DNA from: Sorghum bicolor
Taxonomy: Eukaryota > Streptophyta > Magnoliopsida > Poales > Poaceae
Assembly: GCF_000003195.3 (NCBI RefSeq)
Contig: NC_012871.2
Location: forward strand, 11,829,997-11,893,996
Length of the DNA stretch: 64,000 nucleotides
Direction of reading: 5' to 3'
Both the position numbers and the translations under genes were made by a program. The notes beneath the pieces are model-generated. The model saw only the letters and a list, made by a program, of their open reading frames with translations. It had not been told where the DNA came from and did no database searches. This document shows, piece by piece, positions 54,469 to 64,000 of this stretch (position 1 is its first letter; each line of letters starts with the position of its first letter).

Positions 54469-56749
54469 TGTTTTAGTTAGTTAGTGTAAAATCATGTGAA
54501 GGCATTCCATTGCGTATGTGTCCAACTATATATATTCACCATGGATCCATCAGATCAGCATTTATATCATGAACCCAAAATATAATAAGGGAAATACTTC
54601 TCTAAGACTGATACTATATATAACCTGTCACTATAAAATATCACCTAGTTACCCTCTCGAATCTCTAACATCACACGTCGTTGCTCAGTGGAGCATTGGT
54701 CACATGCAAGCAACACCGACTTAACCTGGGCTTTAGAGGCATTGGGAATTGTACCATGGCTGCACTCTTGCTCCCTAGTACTGACTGGGCCAGCATCGGT
54801 AGTTCTCCAGATCAGTAGCTGCGAACCAATAAGTTCGCATGCCCCCTGGGAAATCTTCTGTCTCCAGCTCTGCTATGTCTCGTTACAGCAAGTATAGTAA
54901 GCATTTTTCAGCGGGCGAGAAGACATCCACTTTGTACAAAAGCAGCCACGAGATCATTTCCTGCTGCAACACATGTTATTACCAGAAAATAAAAGTTTCA
55001 TTTGCTTTCAATTAGGGCACATACATTTCGTGCTGTCTCTATGCCATTAATTTTGTAAAAAGTCCCTCGACGGAGCCAAGAGACAGCGACCCCAGCTGGT
55101 CCTCCATGAAGAAATTTGCCTGGAGTAAAAGGCCTCGATCCCGTGCAGCAGGAGGTAGTGACGATGGCACCAATCTGCTGCAAGCACACGGACGACCTGG
55201 CGACCTGCCCTGATAATCTGCACACGGGTGAGCTCTGCAGCGAGATCTGTTGTTGGTTTCGCATGGGGGAGCTCCGGCTGGCTGCTGCGAGCCACGCCAA
55301 TGAGCTTCGCCACCGAGCTTCACGCAGGTGAGGAGGCGTTGAAGAAGAGAAGTGTTGAAGTTGAGTATTCAAAGGATAAGCATGTGCAGCGCAGCACAGT
55401 ACTGTAGTGTCACTCTAAGGAGGAGCATGTGAAGTGCACACTGCCATACAGCTCTTCAGTTTCTACAGACTACAGAGTTCAGTGGACAGAGCAAACCACG
55501 AAGTGCTACTATACTAGGATCTGCTAAAAAAAAGTACTATAGTAAGGAGTAGCAGGCTAGTGTGTATTTGCAATTTTTTCCTAAAAAGTTGAGACTTTGT
55601 AGAATTTCGTTGTTTATTTGATTTATGAAAATTTTGTTCTATTATATATTATATATTAATATAACACTTATTATATTATATATTAATATATCATTTAAAC
55701 TTATGGTTCCAAAAAATATTGTAACCATGATCATCTTATTTATGCTGGATCTTTTTATTAACAACAAGCAACATATAGGAAATTCTGCTGTCAAAGCTCG
55801 GTCAGCCCATAGGAAACTCAAAGGAGGGTATCGAGTACATATGACAACACTATGAAAACAAAGGAAATTAGAAAAAAAAAGCAATGCAACTATATATAAT
55901 ATAATTATTATGTTGATTGTTTCTAAAAATTATTGTAATCATTTTGCTCTTATTTATACTTGATATATTTCTATCAAATAGCCACACAATAGTTCACAAA
56001 TATTCATTTATAGTTGATCATGGATACATGCAAAGCATTAGACGACTGAATCCTGTTTGTAGGTTGTATGGTCAGTCTTTATACCTATCTATATGATAAA
56101 TTCAATGTTGCTTAGAGACGAGTCTCCGTCTGTGGGTTGTACATGCCCTCAACCAATCCAATGCAGTTTACAATGCAAGGATTAAATACTTATCTCTATA
56201 GTAGAGCTATCTAAACAGCCAACCTATAATACTAGTTGACTATATTGCTGGCTATATATGATATGGCATTGTCTTACAACCTTCAGTTGGCTAAATTATT
56301 AGCCATGCTCTTATACATTTCTGTCACCTCCACGTATTCTAGATATTTGTGGCTAGGTCATTCGGGGTGGCGCCCTAGTTGAGCTATATGAAGGATTAAA
56401 GGCCAACACATTTAACCCTTTAAGTTATGTGTTGAACAAGCTTCGCACAAAAAGTATACACGAAAAGTATAGAATAGTATACACAGCTGTACAGTAATCC
56501 AAATTAGTTTTCAACAAAATCAAGCATTATTTGCTCGATCTTCCTAAAAGTTTGCAAGCATTCATCGATCGTTTGCCTTCATTTCGATTAATTGTTGATA
56601 TATGCCACAGGCATCGTGGCTCTATGTGCTGACTTGGGCAAACCACCAGCACAAGGCCAGCCATGTATCAAGAAGGGACGGAAGGTTTAGGACGTCTTGG
56701 ATTGTCTTATTACTCCGCACATTTGGGTGCAAATATTTGGCTTTATGAA
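54469..56749. other. Unit 2 remainder
   Basis: Duplicate of 49910-52190, including the GC-rich island at 54998-55372. No recognised gene. Confidence 0.35.
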
Positions 56750-57239
56750 TAATGTATTATTATATACATACAACCTGTAATATTTTTTGACAAACTATTT
56801 GGCTGTATATCTGTATACCCACGCTCAGAAGCAAACTAGATCTTTCCAGGTTTGCAGGCAAGTTTAGCCAGTAGAGCTACTTGAGCATACTGATACTTGG
56901 ACGACCAGAGCAAGTTTGTGCTCAACAATCTAATGTTGGCAAAATTTCCATACGAACTGCTCTGGAAAGGTTGTGGTACATATGTCTGTGTATCTAACTT
57001 CTTCAGTGCATCTTGACGGATACTACCTGATTTTGTTTTCTTCAATGAAACATGCTTTTTTTCTTCATGGAACATTTGAATTCATAGTTTTCACCAATAG
57101 TCTTTCATGACAGCTGGAACCTGTTTTCAGCATAGTCATTACTTGAGCAATTACCGAATTTGTACGTGGTAGCTACTTGGGTTTATATATATATATATCT
57201 GGGAGCTAGTCTCACACTTCAGCCTCAGCCAAACTGGGT
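56750..57239. other. Intergenic, no recognised gene
   Basis: A 79-codon minus frame (56836-57075) has no known motif. A short TA run lies at 57187-57199. Confidence 0.35.
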
Positions 57240-58160
57240 GCATGCACGAAGGTCATTAATCATATATTTGGGCATAATTTGGGCGGTGCAGACAGGACAC
57301 TGAGATGGCATCAATGAATCTGGAGGTGAATGAGAGCGTTCACGTGTGCATCTAATTCGTGGGACTGGTATCTGAATCTTGATGAATCAGACAGATCAGT
57401 AATGTTTTCACACCTCAACCACCATGCAACATCCATCCCTTAAAATGATCGTCCTCACACATTTGTATTTGTATATATAGTAAGCACCCAAACAAATCAT
57501 TATACATTGGATAATCATGTAGCTAAGTTTTGCAGGGGTATCTTATAACCTCTATGAACATATCAACAGATCAATTCATCACATATGGTCTGTACTTTGC
57601 AGCTTTGTATTAGAGGAGTTATAACTGATTCATAGGAGTAGGATGCATTGGGAAGCAAAATGCTGCGTGCAACTTTTGGGAGTCCTCTTTGGGATGCTGT
57701 ACCAGAATTCCTTAGATGTTTAAGTACTTTAGTGTTTCTCAATATGTGGAAACACATTCCGCTGATGTGTAAAATAAGAATTTCTCAAGATGCACACACA
57801 TATACAGGAGAGGCCATGACAGCAATATGTGCCTTTATGTTCATAGTATCCGCCACATTGTCTATGTATGATTTCTCCACAACACTTCAACCATAATAGT
57901 CACAATAGGCACCTATGTTCTTTTTACTTATTCAATAAGATTAGAAGGCATCAGGAAAAGGGTAATCGCGCTGCACATGAGCTCGCACAACTGGCATTGA
58001 GATCGAACTACAATTCGGCTGTTTGGTGCATTGTAGTTCCAGTTTGTATCAATCAAATTATTGCTCAAGGTTTTAACATGAACAATGAGCAATAAAAGAG
58101 CCTCTCTTTTCTTCACAAAAAAAAGAAGGCATCAGGAACTAAACTAGTCCATAACTTTTG
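57240..58160. repeat. Unknown local repeat, copy E
   Basis: Counterpart of copy D (20835-22440 and 24060-24110) without the CACTA element. It is itself split by the small LINE 57958-58123. Confidence 0.7.
57958..58123 (+). mobile_element. Very short LINE insertion (RNase H tail)
   Basis: 166 bp between 15-bp TSDs agaaggcatcaggaa (57943-57957 and 58124-58138). It encodes the last residues of a LINE ORF2 RNase H region (GNRAAHELAQLALRS) and a stop, then a short 3' UTR and an A run. Copy D at 24085-24105 shows the uninterrupted site. Confidence 0.9.
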
Positions 58161-59079
58161 ATTTAATCCCTACATTAGAACAATGCTAACTCCATGTGGT
58201 GGAGTTGAATAAAGTCTAAAGACTTTTGGTCAACCCAGGACCCACATAACTAGCATCATCCAAATTCTCACTTAAACCTTCCCCTGGCGCTTGGTGCATA
58301 CGTCGTCGCCAAATATAAAATGATGCCAGTGCTCAATATTTTGCAAAGATGCTTCAAATTATTAAGGTTGCTGGGACATACACACTTGACCAAGAAGTCC
58401 TTCAGCGGGCAACAAGGCACACGTACTTTGCTGCCACCCTATACCACGGACACAAAATTGTTACCCTGCTAGGTCAACTGTTTTTTCAGTTTCCTTGGTA
58501 ATTCATATGTTCTGATCAACCACTGGATGAGATGCAAACATGGTGTTGACCGTGGATGAGATACAAAAATTTGTGCTTACAAATAAACCTGTGAACAATT
58601 AAGTTCCAACCTGAATTCTTAGGCATAGATGTTTTTTTTGCTGATCCATTAGGCATAGATGTTCTTCGCCTTCTTCCTCCCATTTCTTATTATTAGAAGT
58701 ATTAGAAGGACGTGTCTAGCTAAAAGTGCACATCGACTGGTGCAATATTTCTCCTAAATTTGTATCATTTTTCTTTGAGATTATATTTTGTTTGTAGACA
58801 TGAGAAGTAATAGATGTATTAATAACTTAGGACACTAGATATTAGTACATACAGCATGACTAAATGTTCGTTAAAATTTGTCAGAGTAATACATAGTTGC
58901 AGTCTGCTTAATAATATAATTTGTATGAAACATAGTTTTCTACTTCTGGTTCTTAAGGTCCCTGGCAGATTCCTAGTCACGACAATCTGAAAATTCCACT
59001 TAAAATCAAAGTCATTTTCTGGTTTCTAAAGCAAGGATTAATCCTAACCAAGGCTAACCTAGCTGGAAGACACTGGAAT
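58161..59079. other. Intergenic, no gene seen
   Basis: Mixed sequence. The word cttaggcatagatgtt/attaggcatagatgtt is repeated at 58619 and 58648. No domain-bearing frame. Confidence 0.4.
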
Positions 59080-59500
59080 GGAAGTTGTTAATCTCAAATT
59101 TTGGCGAGTCAAGGAATTGCCTGTGGGCCTACTTCGAGAAAGGAGGGACGGCCGGATAAGTGGATCGACTAAATAGCGCTGCAGAGGAAAAACAGTCGAT
59201 CAGAGGACATCAAGTCAAGCCAAGACGTAAGGAGATGTGTCGGGTTTTGTTACAGAGAAAGAATTGGAGTCTGTATTACCTGTTTTGAGTAGTCGTATAA
59301 AATAAGGGCATGTAACTAGGTTTCCAGGCTATAAATATTAGAAACCTGATCCTTATAAGAATATACACAATCAGAATACAAAACCTTTTCGGCTCCGGCC
59401 ACCAACTTTAGGAGTTGGAGTAAAAGTAGATCACGACAAGACCTTCGACAAATCGAGCTGCATCGGTTGATTTCGACCTTCGGTTTGCTTGTAAGTATTG
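59080..59500 (+). repeat. Possible LTR fragment with TATA box
   Basis: ggctataaatattag at 59326 is followed by acacaatcagaatacaaaacc and cggctccggcc, then a C/T-rich leader, which resembles the U3-R junction and leader of an LTR retrotransposon. No matching partner or TG/CA ends were found, so the class is uncertain. Confidence 0.3.
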
Positions 59501-61283
59501 TCACGGTTCATGTTTTGCTTATCATGGCTGCGTCATCTGAACTCATGCTAAGCTTGATTTGAACTAGTTACCAACTTAGATCGTATTTTCAAGGCTGCAT
59601 TGTTCTAATCTCTTACAAAGATCGGTATAAGTTAGTTATCGACTCTATTAAATTGGCAATTTAATAGATTTATTAAGTTATCAATATTGTTTAAAGATTT
59701 AATATTTTATTTAATATCTTAATTAATATTTTATTTATTGTAAACAATATTCTGCCCAAATGCTTAAACAGAAACGCTAATGAATAATGATCATCAAGCA
59801 AATTTAATATAACTAATTTATTGATTTTAATTTATATGTTGTGCGTTCGAGATATTTATTTTTTCATGATTAATTTGGTAAATTAAACTAAATCTATTCA
59901 TGACGAAGTAGATAGATCTTGTTCGTGCTTCGTGGACCCTGTATCGGCTAAATAGCCGATCCAGTTAAGGTTCAACAATAGTGCACGTGTATGAGTCTAA
60001 GCAAGATATTAAAAAAACTAGTAATGTGTGTTCAATTTATTAAAGCCCGCTGGCCTTTAGACCAGGTGAATATGAATTTAATCTATTTATAAAAGTAATT
60101 TATTAAGACTGCAGGCCTATAGACCAGTTTTAATAAGTTATTGTTTATTTAATGAGTAAGAGGAAAGTATACGTAAACTATCTATTGTTCACATACAGCA
60201 TATCAACTAAATAGTCGATCTAGTCATCTGTGCTCATAACTTAACTGCTCGATAAATATTTAAAAGTAATATAATAATTGAACAACGAATGTCATAATGC
60301 ATTATTATTACACCATCATTAGAAGTTGACTTTTTAGTCAATTTCCTTGGGTCAATGACTATTTTGAGCCACATATCTTGGAATTGTCTAGCAGCAACCT
60401 GCAAGTTCTATAATTTGACATTTGTATTTCTTCCTTGTCAATTTCAGGTCAAATTGACTGGCACATCCTAGACTCAAATCACCAAGCTCGTGTGTTGAGG
60501 CTCAAGAGGTCTAGAACTTCTACTTCTGTACGCCCTCTGAGAGCCACCGAGATTGTTGAGCAAGAGACAAATTTCTGCACCAACAGAAGACAAGCTTGTT
60601 GTTTTTGCAGGAAACTTGAGACAATCTAACATATTTTCTATGAATATCTGTATGCCAATTTCCTTTGGTGTTTGTTGCATATTGTGCTTGGCATTTCGTG
60701 TGTTTTATGCCAATTTCTTGAATACCACTTTTTGATTGGGAGAAATGTGGGGGTTATTGACACATGCAACAGCGATTTGCTGGGCAATTTGGTTCATGAG
60801 AAATGATTCAGCTTTTGATAATTGTCATCCAAAAACTTATTTGTAGGTTCTTTTAAGGGGGGTGGGGGTGACATATTGGCTACCATTTTGGGCCCGGTTG
60901 CAGCGCTTGGATGACTGTAAGGAGCATACCATACAAGCATGTTGGTTTTTTTAGACAAGAGCCATAATGTGCTTCACATCACATGGATGGCCTTATGTTT
61001 TTTGGATTTGTCAATAATTTATAACTTGCTTTTTTTTACTTTTGTAGTAATAATTGTGAACTGATTCTTTTTCAATGAAGAAGTATGAAGCCGAAATTCT
61101 TTTCCATTACCTAAAAATAGTGAGCTGCAACATTGATGGTGCTATGTTGGAAGATACACTCTACGATACAAACTTTTACTAGTTGGCATGGAGTGTTAAA
61201 AATAAGAGGAATATGTGTGTCCATTCATTTATGAAATTTGCTACTTGTGCACTCTCATTTTTGTTATTCGCCTGGTTTCAATC
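59501..61283. other. AT-rich sequence, no recognised gene
   Basis: 59640-60300 is very AT-rich and repeats gccttta/gcctatagacca(g/ggt) near 60051 and 60114. A 64-codon plus frame at 60435-60629 follows a ttcag and shows some cysteines (ACCFCRKLE) but no known family. Confidence 0.35.
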
Positions 61284-61858
61284 CACTAGTACATAAAGCT
61301 CTATGCTGGCAGTAGATTTTTTTACAGACGGTTTCAATTAAAAACCTCCTGTGAAAAGAAAATCGGCAGGCCTGACTCAAAAACTGTTAGTAGAAAACAA
61401 TTTTCACTGGCGGTTCTCTTAAGTGAACCACTAGTGAAAATCGATTTTTACAGGTGGTTTCCCTACCAAAACCGCCACTAAAATTAGATTTCTAGTGGCG
61501 GTTTGTTAACACAACTGCCTATAGAAATAATTTAAATTGATTTTTTTGACATTTTGAAATGACCTAGTATGAAAAAACCACCAAAATAAAAGTTGTAGAT
61601 CTCGAAAAGTTATGAAACTTTATAGTCGATAATTTTTTATTTGAAATGATCTTGTCATCGAAAACTATGTTCAAATTTATCACGAGTTGGAATCCTACCG
61701 GCCACGTAGCGCGCGATTTTACATGAAAAAATTCGTAACTTCCCTACGATTAATTTTTTTTAAAACGATTTCCACATGTGGTTGTCTTAACTTCCACAGG
61801 CGGTTCTTAGTTAACTGTCAGTGGAAAGATTCATTTCCATTGGCTCCTAGCACTGGTG
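61284..61858. mobile_element. Small CACTA element (gcggtt family)
   Basis: 575 bp, begins cactagtac and ends gcactggtg, inverted repeats with two mismatches in nine. Subterminal words ggcggttctctta, accgccac and tttccact in both orientations. No clear 3-bp TSD (atc versus tcg). Same family as the fragment at 3985-4275. Confidence 0.6.
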
Positions 61859-62267
61859 TCGGCGTCTAGACTTGTGGTTCAGGCACTAACAAGTAATATA
61901 TGTCTGCATGCCCTTAATCCAGATAATGATGCAGGAAGGGATACACGAGGTTTATACTGGTTCAGGACGAGAATGCCCTACGTCTAGTGTGAAGAGGTGG
62001 CTTGAATTATCCTATACCCATGATGCTCATAGCAGGGGTTACAAGCGAGTTGTGAGAGGGGGAGAGCGTCCCAGGTCTCGGCATGAGGTGTTGCATTTGA
62101 GATTTAGCTTGGGTTCATATTGTGTTTGTTTGTTGCTGTATGTGTAGGTCTATATGGATCTGTCCCTTGAATGAGGTCCTCCCTCCCCTTTTATAGTTTT
62201 CAAAGGGAGTCGGGGGATACATGTGTTCATGTTATAACATCACAGTGTTGATCTGAGGAGTGGGTTG
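61857..62267 (-). repeat. LTR fragment, minus orientation
   Basis: Starts tgtcggcgtctag. The minus-strand TATA word ctataaaagggg lies at about 62188-62199, and the tactggttcaggac...gccctacgt block resembles sequence I know from grass LTRs. It is interrupted by the next LTR at 62268, so the younger element probably inserted in it. Confidence 0.45.
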
Positions 62268-62980
62268 TGTTGATGCAAAAGCGGATCTGCAAACACAAAG
62301 GGCTAATACCCGATTCAAACGTTAAGGCATGCCAGCCGATTTGACCTTACTATCGGCAAAGGTGATAACTCGAATACTTTGGTCCCGACAACAGCGATGC
62401 GCCCGGATGTCACGGCCAAGAGGTATTCACGCGGAACTCGAGAATACGCCGAGCTTAAGTCGACGAATTCCTAAGAACTCGTAGTAAAAAGAAAAATATC
62501 ACGAAGTCGTTGAAAAGTAGATGCTAGAATATGAGTAAAAACTTGTGTTTGATTGATTGATAGATAGATCATTACAAGGCCCTAGGGTCTACATTTATAC
62601 ACTGCTCAAAGAGCTACAATCAGACACGACTAGGACTCGAATTCCAAATCAAACAGAATCCGTATACAAAATGAGTTTAAATAGCTAAGGAAAACATAAA
62701 ACTACCCCCTTATAACCGACCGGGACACCGCCACAGATCAATCGGCAATCTCCACGCTTTCCTTCAGAGTCATCGGCAGCCTTCCTGTTATGGCCATCGG
62801 CAAACACCGATATTGATCATTGGTAAGAACACGTCACCACCCCTAGACTTAGTCACATTCAATCGTCTCTTCATCGGCAACTATCCTCATCGGCAATTCT
62901 TCTGCAGAAGTTACCGTTGCTCCACCTGCCGATCTATACTCTACTGGTCCCTGGGTACGTGTCCAAAAACGGTGTCAACA
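62268..62980 (-). repeat. 3' LTR of a minus-strand retrotransposon running off the window
   Basis: 713 bp, TGTTGATG...GTGTCAACA. Just beyond the right end the minus strand reads ggggggcatg, a polypurine tract, so the internal region lies to the right. Minus-strand TATA (gtataaat) at 62593-62600. The 5-bp flank is ggttg; the partner is outside the window. Confidence 0.75.
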
Positions 62981-63382
62981 CATGCCCCCCAATTTCGGAG
63001 TATAAAATCATTAATGCTCCAAAATTCTCTACAGTAATGATGCCTTTCCGCAATTAATTCTCCCAATTTGGTAACCGACCGTTTAAATCTGAACAACCTT
63101 GGCCCGATTCTCCTGCAGATTCCTCGAATTTCTCAACCTTCTGAACCGGATCTCTCCACTTTATACGCCCATCGACAATATTACCGTTAGAGGCAACTGC
63201 CGATGGACCGATCAAGAAATCCCGCACAGTGAAATATCTCCAAAATCAAGACCGCTTCCTGTCAAATCGCCTGCGCAATCCCTTGATTACCGTGCGAACA
63301 GTTACCATATCCACCTGAGCACCCTCGGATTTCACGGATGCGGCGAAGAGATAAGTCAAATTTGCCCTTGCCCGTTTTGTCC

Positions 63383-63390
63383 TATAAATA
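63383..63390 (+). promoter_or_regulatory. TATA box of the plus-strand gene in the right-edge element
   Basis: tataaata lies 157 bp upstream of the ATG at 63540, on the strand opposite to the retrotransposon. Confidence 0.6.
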
Positions 63391-63539
63391 CTTCCTTCTC
63401 GGGTACTCCTTCTCCATCGCATCATTCTACAGCCCCAACTCTGCTTTCCTGGCGGCGGCACTGTTCGAGAGCTCCAAGAACTCTAGCAGGAACTTTCTCC
63501 AACAACCCCCAAGTTTCCGATCTTATTCCCCGTGGGGCA

Positions 63540-64000
63540 ATGGCCGTCAACTTCGTCGTCCCTGAGGTTAGCTTACCCTCCTTCTTTTTTCTTACTCTTG
63601 CTGTACTTTTGTCCATCCGCAATTCCTTTTACTGAATATTCCCTTTTTTTCTTTTTACTTTTTCTTTTATCCTTACAATCTTTAGGATTTGGCCAACAAG
63701 ATTGTAATCCCTACCGATCAACCCCATCTCCAATGCCTCGGTCAACTAGGAAACTTAGATCCCACCGATCTTATAAACGCAGAGACAAACAGAATCCCCT
63801 TTAGAGCCGAGAATTTTTGTCTAGATCTATGGAAAGATGCCTTCCGTTCCTGGCCTAGTCCTACCAAGGGATGGAAGGATTGGTTCCTGAGAGTCAGTAA
63901 CTCAAATGAGGTCCAGTGGGGTGAACGGAAATTAGATCAGTGCATTAGATTGTCTCTTGCCGATATGGAGAGAAATGAGTTACTACTGATAGCTGCCTCA
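63540..64000 (+). CDS. Opposite-strand spliced gene, plant mobile-domain-like (partial)
   Basis: Exon 1 63540-63566 (ATG in context ggcaATGG, nine codons), intron 63567-63685 with GT...AG ends and a T-rich tract, exon 2 from 63686 open to the window edge (105 codons). The exon 2 product, with PFRAENFCLDLWKDAFRSW and then GWKDWFLRVSNSNEVQWGE, matches my memory of the N-terminal part of plant mobile-domain (PMD) proteins that grass gypsy-type elements carry. The gene lies just inside the 3' LTR and runs opposite to the element, the same arrangement as 14947-19201. The far end, and whether it is intact, cannot be seen. Confidence 0.6.

Larger units (their letters stand above)
52191..56749. repeat. 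4559-bp tandem duplication, unit 2
   Basis: See unit 1. It begins with 139 bp of LTR end (52191-52329), which gives a false impression of a second LTR, and includes a second copy of the accgg TSD at 52330. Confidence 0.93.

Overview
The window is transposable-element-rich nuclear DNA of a grass. The support is Stowaway and Tourist MITEs with canonical ends (one carries the GGCCTTGTT terminus I know as very common in sorghum and its relatives), several CACTA elements, L1-type LINE pieces, and Tat/Athila-like Ty3-gypsy LTR retrotransposons with plant tRNA primer sites. A panicoid grass of the Sorghum/Saccharum/Miscanthus group is most likely, but this is inference. I found no intact host gene, no rRNA, tRNA or CRISPR array, and nothing bacterial.

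Layout. 1-4.6 kb: MITEs, CACTA fragments, a 154-bp tandem duplication and one GC-rich unidentified segment. 4.6-20.5 kb: a copy of a locally repeated unknown sequence is split by a 5'-truncated LINE (5659-20460, 12-bp target-site duplication or TSD). That LINE is itself split by a complete 13.5-kb Tat-type retrotransposon (6890-20404, TSD tgctt, LTRs identical by eye, one uninterrupted 1883-codon gag-pol frame). 20.5-32.5 kb: further copies of the unknown local repeat, broken up by a 1.0-kb CACTA element, Stowaway/Tourist MITEs, a mariner-like transposase relic, a LINE tail and a solo LTR. 32.5-47.8 kb: two related minus-strand LTR elements lacking reverse transcriptase and integrase, the second (39280-47316, TSD gtctt) inserted in the 5' LTR of the first (32555-47770, TSD accgg). 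47.6-56.7 kb: a head-to-tail duplication of 4559 bp with no difference seen by eye; each unit starts with the last 139 bp of the first element's LTR and contains a decayed Ulp1/C48-like protease and a CACTA end. 56.7-62.3 kb: another copy of the local repeat with a 166-bp LINE insert, a small CACTA element and LTR fragments. 62.3-64 kb: a minus-strand LTR retrotransposon running off the window.

The most interesting point is shared by the two Tat-like elements. Just inside the 3' LTR each carries a gene on the strand opposite to the element, with its own TATA box and spliceosomal introns. In the first element the gene can be modelled as nine exons (19201 down to 14947), all in phase, with an N-terminal domain like Pfam 'putative gypsy type transposon' and a long coiled coil. 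It has no ATG at its expected start and one in-frame TAG. In the second element the gene (63540 onward, truncated by the window) resembles plant mobile-domain proteins. Paralogous copies of the local repeat supply near-precise empty sites for several insertions, so the order of events can be read from the sequence.
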